Source: JAFECT01 sp964432415 (lineage in GTDB: Bacteria; Pseudomonadota; Alphaproteobacteria; Caulobacterales; Caulobacteraceae). Taken from it: a stretch of DNA of 64,000 nt. Location: contig CAYSNW010000012.1 in assembly GCA_964432415.1 (NCBI GenBank), positions 1-64,000 of the forward strand, written 5' to 3'. The translations under genes and the position numbers were made by a program. Position 1 is the first letter of the stretch. The number at the start of each line of letters is the position of its first letter. The notes beneath the pieces were generated by a model. That model did no database searches. It was not told where the DNA came from and saw only the letters and a list, made by a program, of their open reading frames with translations. Shown piece after piece: positions 10,108-17,465 of the stretch.

Positions 10108-10796
10108 TGTTGAACGACCGCGTCGGACACCTTGGCGGCGCCCGTATCGCTCTTGGTCGCTGTAGGCTCACCCTTGCGGTACTTGTCCATGACCACGCCG
10201 CGGCGGCCCGCGTCGGCGGGATCCATCCCGTGCGGGTGGTCGATGTCCGCCGGATTGGCGATCATCGCCGCCAGGTTGGCGCTCACCGCGCAGCCGAGGT
10301 TGGCCTGCGACTGGTTGTTGCGCGTGGCGCCCAGATTGGTCCACGCCTTGCCGCACTGGGGGATCACCGCCTCGAAGCCGTCGTAGGCCACCAGCACCGG
10401 GGCGCCGGGCTTGTCGGCGTGGTAGGCGGCGACCCGCACCATGTCGGGCGACACGCCCGACTGCTGCAGCACCGCCTTGGCGGCCCAGGCGGTGCGGCTG
10501 GCGGCCTCGCCGCCGTCCTCCGGCGCGCTGATCGAGATCTGGCCGCCGGCGTTGTCGCTCCAGGTGTGGGCGAACTGGGTCAGGACCCCGCGCTGGTTGT
10601 CGGAAAGGCCGGCCGCGTGCGGGGCGAGGGCCACCTGCTCGGGCCGAGCCACCGCCTTCAGCGGATAGCGGTCGATCGGGGTGATCGGATCGGGCCCCTT
10701 GCCGCCGGCGGCGGTGGTGCAGGCGGCCGCGCCCAGCATCAGGACCGCGACCAGGGAAGCTCGGATGGGAAAGCGGTTCATGACCTCGGTCCTCAC
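10104..10796 (-). CDS. cpaD: CpaD, pilus assembly lipoprotein-like protein
   Basis: CpaD is a periplasmic/outer-membrane-associated component needed for Flp pilus assembly. The N-terminus (MNRFPIRASLVAVLMLGAAAC from the internal Met) looks like a lipoprotein signal with a loose lipobox ending at Cys. The remaining domain includes FAHTWSDNAGGQISIS and GAVSANLAAMIANPADIDHP, the latter type of Asn/Asp-rich motif being typical for CpaD. The GTG at 10796 overlaps the cpaC stop. The downstream ATG (five codons later) fits the signal peptide better and may be the real start. Confidence 0.92.
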   Translation of the reverse strand: MRTEVMNRFPIRASLVAVLMLGAAACTTAAGGKGPDPITPIDRYPLKAVARPEQVALAPHAAGLSDNQRGVLTQFAHTWSDNAGGQISISAPEDGGEAASRTAWAAKAVLQQSGVSPDMVRVAAYHADKPGAPVLVAYDGFEAVIPQCGKAWTNLGATRNNQSQANLGCAVSANLAAMIANPADIDHPHGMDPADAGRRGVVMDKYRKGEPTATKSDTGAAKVSDAVVQQ

Positions 10797-12367
10797 TCGA
10801 TCACGTAGCCGACCGGGCCCTGCCAGGAGGGCGCGGCGGGGGCGGCGGCCTGGCCCTGGGCGGAACCGCGCGGGGCGGCGCCCTTGCCCGGGCCGTAGCT
10901 CTTGTTCAGGCGGCCGAAGAGAATGGTGTCGGCGTCCGAGGCGATCTGCAGGCCGTCGACCGGGGTCTGCAGCTTGTCGGGGCTGGTCGGCTTGACGATG
11001 TAGGCCTCGGCGATGATCACCAGCTCGGTCTCGCCCGACAGGTAGTCGCGCGAGCGGAACAGGGCGCCCAGCACCGGCAGCTGGTTGATGCCCGGCAGGC
11101 CGTCGATGTTCTGCTTGGTCTGTTCCTTGATCAGCCCGGCCAGCATGATGGCCCCGCCGGAGGGCAGCTCCACCGTCGAGGACGCGCGCCGCACGGCGAG
11201 CGAAGGGATGGTCAGGGTCGAGTTGAACTTCAGGGCGCCGTCGTTGGACAGCTCCGAGACCTCGGTGGAGACCTTCAGCGAGATGCGGCCGTTGGACAGC
11301 ACCACGGGGGTGAAGTTCAGGCCGATGCCGAACTTCTTGAAGCTGACGGTGACGTTGCCGTTCTGGTCCAGGCCCGTGGGCACAGGGAACTCGCCGCCGG
11401 CCAGGAAGTCGGCGCTTTCGCCCGAGACCGCCGCCAGGTTCGGCTCCGCGAGGGTGCGGGCCAGACCCGTGCGTTCGAAGGCCTGCATCATGGCCTGGGC
11501 CTTGTTCAGGCCCGGGCTGCCGGCGGTGTTGATCTGCGAGGCCGTGTCGGCGTTGGCCGCGACCGAACTGTCGCGCGCGACCTGGTAGCAGGTCGAGGTG
11601 ACGCCGGGGGCGCAGGGAACGGTCAGGGCCGGCTGCTTGGTGGTGTCGAGGTTGTAGCCGCCGTTGAAGGAGCCGAGGAAGCCCGAGTTGATCCCGAAGG
11701 TCGGGTTGGAGCCCAGCAGATACTGCGGCTCGCCCACCTGGTTCAGGATCGCGGAGGTGTTGAAGCCCAGCTGCTTGATGATGGTGCGCTGCATCTCCAC
11801 CACGCGCACGCGGATCATCACCTGGTCGCCGCCGCGCAGCGTCAGCATGTTGATCACCTGCTCGGGCTTGGCCACGAACCGTTCGGCGATCTTCTGGACG
11901 TGGTCGCTCTCCAGCGCGTTGGCCACGGAGCCCGTGAGCACCAGGCTGTCGTTGACCGGCTCGACGTGCACCTCCGAGCCCGGGACGATGCGGCGCAGCG
12001 TGTCTTCAAGCGCGCCCGTCGGCTGGTCGACGCGGATGTCGAGGCTGAGGATCTGGCGTCCGGAGGCGTCGAAGAACACCGCGTCGGTCTGGCCCGGCGC
12101 GACGCCGAGCAGATAGACCCGCCGGGGTGTGCGCAGCACCGCGTCGGCCACCTGGGGATTGGAGACCAGCACGTCGCGCGCGTCGACCGGCAGGTCCACG
12201 ATGGCGGACTTGCCGCGCGGCAGGGACAGGGGCCGCGCCGTCGAACCGGCCGCGCCGAGCTCGACCTTGACCGTCGATTGCGCCGGGGCGGCGGACGCGC
12301 CGAGCAGGCCGGCGACAGCGGCCAGGGCCGCGAGCGTCGTCTTCATACGGAAACTCACCACCGTCAT
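10793..12367 (-). CDS. cpaC: CpaC/RcpA, outer-membrane secretin of the Tad pilus
   Basis: The 524-residue product has a Sec signal peptide ending SAAPAQ (counted from either possible Met). A secretin N-terminal domain (about 40-110; DVLVSNPQVADAVLRTPRRVYLLG), a BON-like segment (about 115-180) and the secretin channel domain (about 250-450; ending VLGALFRSRDYLSGETELVI) follow. It forms the pore through which the pilus leaves the cell. ATG at 12367 overlaps the cpaB stop as ATGA. I chose it over the Met seven codons later for this coupling. The much longer open frame reaching to 13144 runs inside cpaB in another frame and is not coding. Confidence 0.95.
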   Translation of the reverse strand: MTVVSFRMKTTLAALAAVAGLLGASAAPAQSTVKVELGAAGSTARPLSLPRGKSAIVDLPVDARDVLVSNPQVADAVLRTPRRVYLLGVAPGQTDAVFFDASGRQILSLDIRVDQPTGALEDTLRRIVPGSEVHVEPVNDSLVLTGSVANALESDHVQKIAERFVAKPEQVINMLTLRGGDQVMIRVRVVEMQRTIIKQLGFNTSAILNQVGEPQYLLGSNPTFGINSGFLGSFNGGYNLDTTKQPALTVPCAPGVTSTCYQVARDSSVAANADTASQINTAGSPGLNKAQAMMQAFERTGLARTLAEPNLAAVSGESADFLAGGEFPVPTGLDQNGNVTVSFKKFGIGLNFTPVVLSNGRISLKVSTEVSELSNDGALKFNSTLTIPSLAVRRASSTVELPSGGAIMLAGLIKEQTKQNIDGLPGINQLPVLGALFRSRDYLSGETELVIIAEAYIVKPTSPDKLQTPVDGLQIASDADTILFGRLNKSYGPGKGAAPRGSAQGQAAAPAAPSWQGPVGYVIE

Positions 12368-13359
12368 TGTCTCACCGCCACTTCGGTGGCTTCGCCGTTG
12401 CGGAACACCCGCACCGCCGTCATCGGCGGCGCGGCGCCGGCCTGGGCGACGCGGCGGGCGGCGGCGACGCGGCCGGAGGGCTCGCCGACATCCGCGTAGG
12501 AGCGCAGCACCAGGGACAGGTCGCCCTGGGCCTTGGCCAGGGCCAGGGCCTCGGCGTCCTCGGCCCCGACCTGCAGGGTCGCGGTCGCGCCCACCACCGT
12601 GGTTTCGTTCTTGTCGGGCTGGGTCACCTGATCGACCGCCAGCACCTTGACGTTCCTCAGCACCGTGGAGCTGGCGAAGCCGGCGCCGCCCTCGCGCTGC
12701 ATCTGGCGCGACAGGATCACGTCGACCCGGTCGCCGGGCAGGATGAAGCCGCCGGCGGCGGTCTCCACCTTCACCGCCACGGCCATGGCGCGCATGCCGG
12801 GAGGCAGGACCACCGCGAGGTAGCCGCTCTGGCCGGCGCGCACGAGCTTGCGCTCGACCATGGGCTCGCCCTTGAGGATCGGTTCGCGCACCACCGCGCC
12901 CAGGAAGGCCGCCTTGGGTCCGCCGTCGGCGAGGTTGGCCACGGTGCGGGTGACGGTGGCGACTGTCTGGGAGGTGGCCTTGGCGGCGTCGGGCTTCGAG
13001 CCCGTCTGGGCGGCCAGCTTGTCGAGCTTGGTCGCGCCCGGCGCCTTGCCGGCGTCGGCCTTGACCGGTCCGGGGGCGAGCGCGGGCGGCGGCAGGGCCG
13101 AGCCGTCGGTGACGAAGGCCGGATTGACCGCGTCGATCGGCCACTCCTGCCAGTCCATGTCCTCGGGTCCGAGGCGTTCGCCGATCTTCAGGTCGCGCTT
13201 GGCGACCAGGACCTTGGCCATGGGCTTGACGTGGACCACGGGGGCGGCCGCCACGGCGGTGGAGGTCGGCTTGCCGGAGAGCGCCCCGCGCACGATCACG
13301 GCCAGGGCGATGGCGGCCACCGCCGCCACGGCGAGGACGATGATGCGGATTGGCTTCAT
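12364..13359 (-). CDS. cpaB: CpaB/RcpC, pilus assembly SAF-domain protein
   Basis: The 331-residue protein has one N-terminal membrane anchor (about 6-27) and a SAF-type domain (about 48-75 and 170-215; VAKRDLKIGERLGPEDMDW, GDRVDVILSRQM). The extended insertion between the SAF halves is Ala/Pro/Lys rich. CpaB associates with the secretin and is required for pilus assembly or modification. Its start lies 138 bases after the cpaA stop on the same strand; that gap contains a GC-rich hairpin. Confidence 0.93.
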   Translation of the reverse strand: MKPIRIIVLAVAAVAAIALAVIVRGALSGKPTSTAVAAAPVVHVKPMAKVLVAKRDLKIGERLGPEDMDWQEWPIDAVNPAFVTDGSALPPPALAPGPVKADAGKAPGATKLDKLAAQTGSKPDAAKATSQTVATVTRTVANLADGGPKAAFLGAVVREPILKGEPMVERKLVRAGQSGYLAVVLPPGMRAMAVAVKVETAAGGFILPGDRVDVILSRQMQREGGAGFASSTVLRNVKVLAVDQVTQPDKNETTVVGATATLQVGAEDAEALALAKAQGDLSLVLRSYADVGEPSGRVAAARRVAQAGAAPPMTAVRVFRNGEATEVAVRQ

Positions 13360-13401
13360 CTGGGCGGGTCTCCCCTGAACCGAACTGAACTCTGCGAAGC
13401 G

Positions 13402-13424
13402 GCGCGCCGGTCGACCCGGCGCGC
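13402..13424. repeat. GC-rich hairpin between cpaA and cpaB
   Basis: Perfect 9-bp arms (gcgcgccgg, 13402-13410, and its complement 13416-13424) surround a 5-base loop. There is no T-run on either side, so it is not a standard intrinsic terminator. It could act as an mRNA processing or stability element between pilus genes. Confidence 0.5.
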
Positions 13425-13497
13425 GGAGCGCACTTCGCCTCAGGTTTCAGGGTGGTCCAGAGGTGTTAACGCAGGCCTAAGCGGGGCCTCAGAATTC

Positions 13498-14016
13498 TTA
13501 GAAAAGCCCTGTGAATCCCGTCATCAGGGCGCTTTCCGGAAAGGCGGCCAGGGCGCCGCAGCAGATGGCCACCCCATAGGGGATGTCGCCACGCGGCTCG
13601 AGCAGGCGTCCGACCCAGCGCGGGGCCCCCAGAACATAGACCTGACCCCAGTAGCGGGCCAGCAGCAGGGCCATGGCGAACACCCCGCCGGCGACCGCGG
13701 TCCAGAACAGGAAGGCGGTTCCTCCGGCGACCCCCAGCCACAGGCCGGCGGCGGCCATGACCTTGGCGTCGCCGCCCCCGATCCAGCGCAGGGCGAACAT
13801 CACCGCGCCCACCACCAGGCCCGCGAAGCCCACGGCGAGACAGCCCAGGACCGTGCTCAACGGCAGGCCGGCCAGCAGGGCCGCCGGGAAGAAGGCCAGG
13901 ATCAGGATAGCGGAGATGCGGTTGGGGATGGTCATGGTGGTCAGGTCGGACAGGGCGGCCGCGATCATCATGGCCGGGAAGATGCAGAGCATCAGTCCTG
14001 TGGCCGTCTGGATCAT
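13498..14016 (-). CDS. cpaA: CpaA/TadV, A24 prepilin peptidase
   Basis: This 172-residue polytopic membrane aspartic peptidase cleaves the class III leader of the Flp pilins and pseudopilins. The two catalytic aspartates are visible in ALSDLTTMTIPN (about residue 23) and in the GGGDAK box (about 80). Length is typical of the short prepilin peptidases without the methylase domain. It sits between the pilin genes and cpaB, with a strong terminator-like hairpin upstream of it. Confidence 0.95.
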   Translation of the reverse strand: MIQTATGLMLCIFPAMMIAAALSDLTTMTIPNRISAILILAFFPAALLAGLPLSTVLGCLAVGFAGLVVGAVMFALRWIGGGDAKVMAAAGLWLGVAGGTAFLFWTAVAGGVFAMALLLARYWGQVYVLGAPRWVGRLLEPRGDIPYGVAICCGALAAFPESALMTGFTGLF

Positions 14017-14097
14017 CGGGAGCCTCCGTCGCGTGGAGGCGCCATAGTGGGGCGGGCGGGTAAACTTACCGTTGCTTCGCCGTTCGTGGCCGAAACG

Positions 14098-14132
14098 AAA
14101 AAAGGGCCGCGGCGTTTCCCGCCGCGGCCCTT
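14098..14132 (-). terminator. Intrinsic terminator after pilin gene 1
   Basis: Perfect 12-bp arms (14103-14114 and 14120-14131) with a 5-base loop are followed, reading on the minus strand, by a run of six T. This is a textbook rho-independent terminator placed 30 bases after the first pilin stop. It should separate abundant pilin mRNA from the downstream cpaA-tadC transcript. Confidence 0.85.
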
Positions 14133-14161
14133 CCTGTCGCCGGTCGTGATCGGGTCCGGAC

Positions 14162-14326
14162 TTACTGGACCGCGGTGGAGACCGCGGTGAACTTGGTGTT
14201 GAGGTTGCCGCCCAGCGCCTGCAGGGCGCCGATGATGACGACGGCGATGAGGGCTGCGATCAGGCCATATTCAATGGCGGTGGCGCCCGACTCGTCTTTC
14301 AGAAGGCGATGCACAAACTTGGCCAT
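14162..14326 (-). CDS. pilA: Flp/Fap-type pilin, copy 1
   Basis: The 54-residue major pilin has leader MAKFVHRLLKDESG, then the class III cleavage site before ATAIEYGLIAALIA. The conserved Glu and Tyr after the cleavage point are present. The mature chain is 40 residues and almost entirely one hydrophobic helix. It differs from copy 2 at eight positions overall and at only three in the mature part. The start ATG is preceded on the minus strand by a purine-rich gggagaac. A terminator follows immediately. Confidence 0.95.
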   Translation of the reverse strand: MAKFVHRLLKDESGATAIEYGLIAALIAVVIIGALQALGGNLNTKFTAVSTAVQ

Positions 14327-14420
14327 GGTGTTCTCCCTTGCCCGACCGTTGCTTCAATCCAGGTCCGCACCCGTTCTGCACGGTCGACCCCAAAACGCAG
14401 GTTCAATTTCCTACGCCTGA

Positions 14421-14437
14421 GTTAACCTCTGGTGAAC
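14421..14437 (-). promoter_or_regulatory. CtrA-like box upstream of pilin copy 1
   Basis: On the minus strand the sequence reads gTTCA-N7-TTAAC, one mismatch from the CtrA consensus TTAA-N7-TTAAC, about 95-111 bases before the pilin start. An AT-rich stretch lies just upstream (14440-14515), unusual for this genome. CtrA activation of pilA is established in Caulobacter crescentus; here it is inferred. Confidence 0.55.
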
Positions 14438-14536
14438 ACATTCAGCGATTTTGGAAGTTTGTTGGTATACGGGCATTTATACTAATATTTTACTTACCAA
14501 ATCTGACGTTCTCGACGTGACGTCCAGATAGACCAA

Positions 14537-14564
14537 GGGCCGCGGTGGTCTCCCACCGCGGCCC
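14537..14564 (-). terminator. Weak terminator-like hairpin after pilin gene 2
   Basis: Perfect 12-bp arms (14537-14548, 14553-14564) with a 4-base loop, about 28 bases after the second pilin stop. On the minus strand only TTGG follows, so the U-tract is poor. Compared with the hairpin after copy 1 it should terminate inefficiently, allowing some read-through into copy 1. Confidence 0.6.
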
Positions 14565-14591
14565 CGGCCGTACGCTTACTGAAGAGACGGC

Positions 14592-14756
14592 TTACGTAAG
14601 CGCCGTCGACACCGCGGTGAACTTGGTCTTCAGGTTGCCGCCGAGCGCCTGCAGGGCGCCGATGATGACGACGGCGATCAGAGCCGCGATCAGGCCGTAT
14701 TCGATGGCCGTGGCGCCCGACTCGTCTTTCATGAAGCGGTTGATGAACTTCGACAT
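14592..14756 (-). CDS. pilA: Flp/Fap-type pilin, copy 2 (promoter-proximal)
   Basis: The 54-residue pilin has leader MSKFINRFMKDESG, then ATAIEYGLIAALIA. It has the same length and hydrophobic helix as copy 1, with Lys for Asn at position 43 and LT instead of VQ at the end. The start is fixed by homology with copy 1 and by the ggagaag ribosome binding site just upstream. Upstream in-frame codons up to 14843 are untranslated leader. Confidence 0.95.
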   Translation of the reverse strand: MSKFINRFMKDESGATAIEYGLIAALIAVVIIGALQALGGNLKTKFTAVSTALT

Positions 14757-14870
14757 GGTCTTCTCCTCTAAGTCGTTCCAAGCAGTTAGGGATCTATGTC
14801 CCGACACCCCGGGGCAGAGCCTGACTGCTTGCTCGAACCCCAATCACACGAGAACAATGGCCCGGGTCTC

Positions 14871-14887
14871 GTTAATTTGAGGTGAAC
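14871..14887 (-). promoter_or_regulatory. CtrA-like box upstream of pilin copy 2
   Basis: The minus strand reads gTTCA-N7-TTAAC, the same form as the box before copy 1, 115-131 bases before the start codon. AT-rich DNA flanks it on the upstream side (14888-14945). The 328-base space between 14757 and 15084 otherwise holds the divergent promoters of the pilin operon and the minor pilin operon, plus a small 7-bp hairpin (14985-15004). I see no gene in it. Confidence 0.55.
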
Positions 14888-15084
14888 ATCAAAAATAATA
14901 CTTCGACTATTCTATGGTGTACGGAAATTTACTCTAAACACGCGTTAACCAAGGCATAGATTCCCGTTATTTCCATGGGTTTTCAGAGAGCGCGGCGGCT
15001 CTCTTCAGTTGTTATTAAGCTCTTGGCGGCAGCTTGCTCCTCACGCGCGCTCGCGCAGAGTCACAGACACAAGGATCAGAGCCC

Positions 15085-15591
15085 ATGCTGTCCACCCGGG
15101 CCCGCCTTTCGCTTCTCGCCGCCGCGGCCGCCCTGGCCGTCGCCGGCCAGGCCTTCGCCTCCCCGCGCCTGACCGTGGCCATCGACCATGCCGAGCGCCT
15201 GATGGTGGCGCGCCCCGCGGGCTCGGTCATCGTCGGCAACCCGGCGGTGGCCGACGTCACCGTCGTCGACGGCCGCACCCTCTACGTCACCGGCAAGGGC
15301 TACGGCGTCAGCCAGGTGATCGTGCTCGACCCGCTCGGACGCACGGTCTGGCAGGGCGACGTGGTGGTCACCGCCCCGGTCGACGGCCAGGTTTCGGTCT
15401 ATCGCGGCGGCCAGGCCACCGAGATGGCCTGCTCCACCATCTGCGCGCCCAACGCGCGTCAGACCGCCCGGGCGGCGGGCGCCGGCGGCGCTTCCTCCAG
15501 CGGGTCGGGCGGCAGCGCCCCGCCCCTGACGCCGATGACCGCCTCCGTCCAGGGCGGCACGGCCCAGGTCGCGTCGCGGCCCCCGAGCTGA
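15085..15591 (+). CDS. Secretin-N-domain protein of the pilus locus (CpaC N-terminal-like)
   Basis: The 168-residue exported protein has a signal peptide ending AGQAFA, then a domain (about 28-105) closely resembling the N-terminal domain of CpaC secretins: AERLMVARPAGSVIVGNPAVADVTVVDGRTLYVTGKG parallels the same segment of the CpaC encoded here. The secretin channel is missing. The C-terminal third is Gly/Ser/Ala rich and disordered. It probably acts as a periplasmic adaptor around the secretin. ATG at 15085 follows aaggatcagag, a good ribosome binding site. Two TadE-like genes follow at once. Confidence 0.85.
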   Translation: MLSTRARLSLLAAAAALAVAGQAFASPRLTVAIDHAERLMVARPAGSVIVGNPAVADVTVVDGRTLYVTGKGYGVSQVIVLDPLGRTVWQGDVVVTAPVDGQVSVYRGGQATEMACSTICAPNARQTARAAGAGGASSSGSGGSAPPLTPMTASVQGGTAQVASRPPS

Positions 15592-15593
15592 GC

Positions 15594-16127
15594 ATGGCCG
15601 CCTTCCTCGCCCGACTCCGGCGGTTCGGACGCGCGCGGGGCGGCTCGGCGTCAGTCGAGTTCGCCATGCTCGCCATCCCGTTCCTGACCATGCTGATGGC
15701 CGTGCTCGAGCTCGGCCTGGTGTTCATGATCTCGCTCACCCTGGACGATGCGACCGTGGGCGCGGCGCGGGCCATCCGCACCGGCCAGCTGCAGAACGCG
15801 GGCGGCGCCAGCGCGGCGACCTTCAAGGCCGCCATCTGCGGCCGCATGACCTGGATCCAGAACAACTGCCTGGCCAATCTGAGCGTGGACGTGCGCACCT
15901 ACACCCAGTTCTCCACCGCCGCCCCACCCAACCCGATCACCGCGGGCGTGTTCAATCCGGCGGTCCTGGCCTTCCAGCCGGGGGTCGCCCAGGACATCGT
16001 GGTGGTGCGCTCCTACTACCAGTGGAAGCTGTTCACGCCCTTCCTGAACCAGGCCCTGTCCAAGCTGAACGGCGGCACCGCCGTGATCACGGCGACCTCG
16101 GCGTTCCGCAACGAGCCCTATTCATGA
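15594..16127 (+). CDS. TadE-like minor pilin/pseudopilin 1
   Basis: The 177-residue product has a short basic leader, then GGSASVEFAMLAIPFLTMLMAVLELGL, a class III prepilin-type cleavage region (Gly before SASVEF) and single hydrophobic helix, as in TadE/TadG pseudopilins. Two cysteines occur near AAICGRMTWIQNNCLAN. Such pseudopilins are processed by the TadV/CpaA peptidase and are needed for pilus initiation. The start is two bases after the preceding stop, and the end overlaps the next start (ATGA). Confidence 0.9.
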   Translation: MAAFLARLRRFGRARGGSASVEFAMLAIPFLTMLMAVLELGLVFMISLTLDDATVGAARAIRTGQLQNAGGASAATFKAAICGRMTWIQNNCLANLSVDVRTYTQFSTAAPPNPITAGVFNPAVLAFQPGVAQDIVVVRSYYQWKLFTPFLNQALSKLNGGTAVITATSAFRNEPYS

Positions 16128-16687
16128 ACCGGATTCTGAAGATCCTGTTCGGCCCGGCCCAGAACCTGGCCCAACGCTTCGCCCGCGCCCGCGAGGGCGT
16201 CTCGGCGGTGGAGTTCGCCCTGCTGGCTCCGGTGATGATCTGCCTCTACTTCGGCATGACCGAGCTCAGCCAGGCCTTCATGGCCCAGCGCCGCGTCGAG
16301 CACACCGCCTCGGCCATCGCCGACCTGGTGGCCCAGAGCCAGAGCGTGGACACCAATGCGCTGAACGAGATCTTCACCGTGGGCAAGCTGGTGATGTCGC
16401 CGTTCTCGACCACGCCCATGACCCAGCGCATCACCAGCGTCACGGCCAGTTCCACGGGCGTGCCCAAGGTGGACTGGAGCGTCGCCAACGGCGGGGCGGT
16501 GGCGCTCACCGCCGGCTCGACGGTCACCCTGCCCGCCAACCTGATCGCGGCCAACGAGAGCGTGATCATGTCGGACGTGACCTACGACTACACCTCGGTC
16601 GGCAACTACATTCTGAACATGACCCTGCACTTCAAGCAGACCTACTATCTGCGGCCCCGGATCGTGGACAAGGTCGCCAAGACCTGA
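16124..16687 (+). CDS. TadE-like minor pilin/pseudopilin 2
   Basis: The 187-residue protein contains GVSAVEFALLAPVMICLYFGM, again a TadE-type cleavage site and transmembrane helix, here preceded by a longer 35-residue basic leader. The periplasmic part is beta/alpha mixed without cysteines. ATG at 16124 overlaps the previous stop, so both pseudopilins are translationally coupled and probably act as a pair. The gene converges on pabC; the two stop regions are a few bases apart. Confidence 0.9.
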   Translation: MNRILKILFGPAQNLAQRFARAREGVSAVEFALLAPVMICLYFGMTELSQAFMAQRRVEHTASAIADLVAQSQSVDTNALNEIFTVGKLVMSPFSTTPMTQRITSVTASSTGVPKVDWSVANGGAVALTAGSTVTLPANLIAANESVIMSDVTYDYTSVGNYILNMTLHFKQTYYLRPRIVDKVAKT

Positions 16688-16688
16688 G

Positions 16689-17465
16689 CTAGCCGGTCTC
16701 CGCCAGCGTGCGGGCCAGGATCTCCACCCCCGGATGCGGCGCCACCGAGCGCCCGTCGAAGCTGGCCACCGCGCGCACGCCGATCAGGCTGTTGGTCAGG
16801 AACAGGCCCTTGCCGGCCGACAGCGACCCCAGGCCGAAGCGGCCCTCCTCGACGCGGGTGAACTCGCCGGCCGCCGCCAGGACCCGGCCCCGCATGATCC
16901 CGTCCAGCACCCCGCACTCCAGCGCCGGCGTGCACAGGCGCGCGCCCTCGAACCAGAACACATTCGCGGCCGCCGCCGAGGCCACCTCGCCCAGGGTGTT
17001 GAGCATCACCGCCTCGTCCGCGCCGGCCGCCCTCGCCTCGCGCCGGGCCAGCACACTGTCGAGATAGGCCAGGGTCTTCAGCCGCGAGGTCGGGGAGCTC
17101 TCGTTGCGGCGCACCGAGGACAGCGCCAGCCGCGCCGGACCGGCCGGCGCCGGGGCCGGGTAGGCCGAGACCAGCAGTTCGGGGACCACGGGATCGGGCC
17201 GGTCGAGGCCCCTCCCCCCCGCGCCGGCCGTCCAGGTCAGGCGCACGGCGGCGCGTTCGTCCTCGAGGCCGGCTTCGGCGACGGCGGCCAAGGCGGCCGT
17301 TCTCAACCGCGGCTCACCGGGATCGGGCAGGCCCAGCACGCGGCAACCGCGCGCGAGCCGCTCGGCGTGGGCCTCGAACGCTGCCAGGGCGCCCCGCGAC
17401 CACAGCACGGTCTCGAACAGGCCGTCACCCAGCAGCAGGCCGCGGTCGCGGCTCCAGTCGCTCAT
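16689..17465 (-). CDS. pabC: Aminotransferase class IV, 4-amino-4-deoxychorismate lyase type
   Basis: The 258-residue PLP enzyme likely converts aminodeoxychorismate to p-aminobenzoate plus pyruvate for folate synthesis. The fold-type IV signature region is visible: LKTLAYLDSVLARREARAAGADEAVMLN with the PLP lysine in LKT, and LTNSLIGV near the C-terminus. ATG at 17465 overlaps the pabB stop as ATGA, which fixes the start and ties it to pabB. Branched-chain or D-amino acid aminotransferase activity is excluded mainly by this context. Confidence 0.88.
   Translation of the reverse strand: MSDWSRDRGLLLGDGLFETVLWSRGALAAFEAHAERLARGCRVLGLPDPGEPRLRTAALAAVAEAGLEDERAAVRLTWTAGAGGRGLDRPDPVVPELLVSAYPAPAPAGPARLALSSVRRNESSPTSRLKTLAYLDSVLARREARAAGADEAVMLNTLGEVASAAAANVFWFEGARLCTPALECGVLDGIMRGRVLAAAGEFTRVEEGRFGLGSLSAGKGLFLTNSLIGVRAVASFDGRSVAPHPGVEILARTLAETG

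Noticed and set aside
10793..13144. Extension of cpaC to 783 codons
   Set aside because: The added part lies within cpaB in a different frame, while the ATGA overlap at 12367 and the signal peptide define the start.
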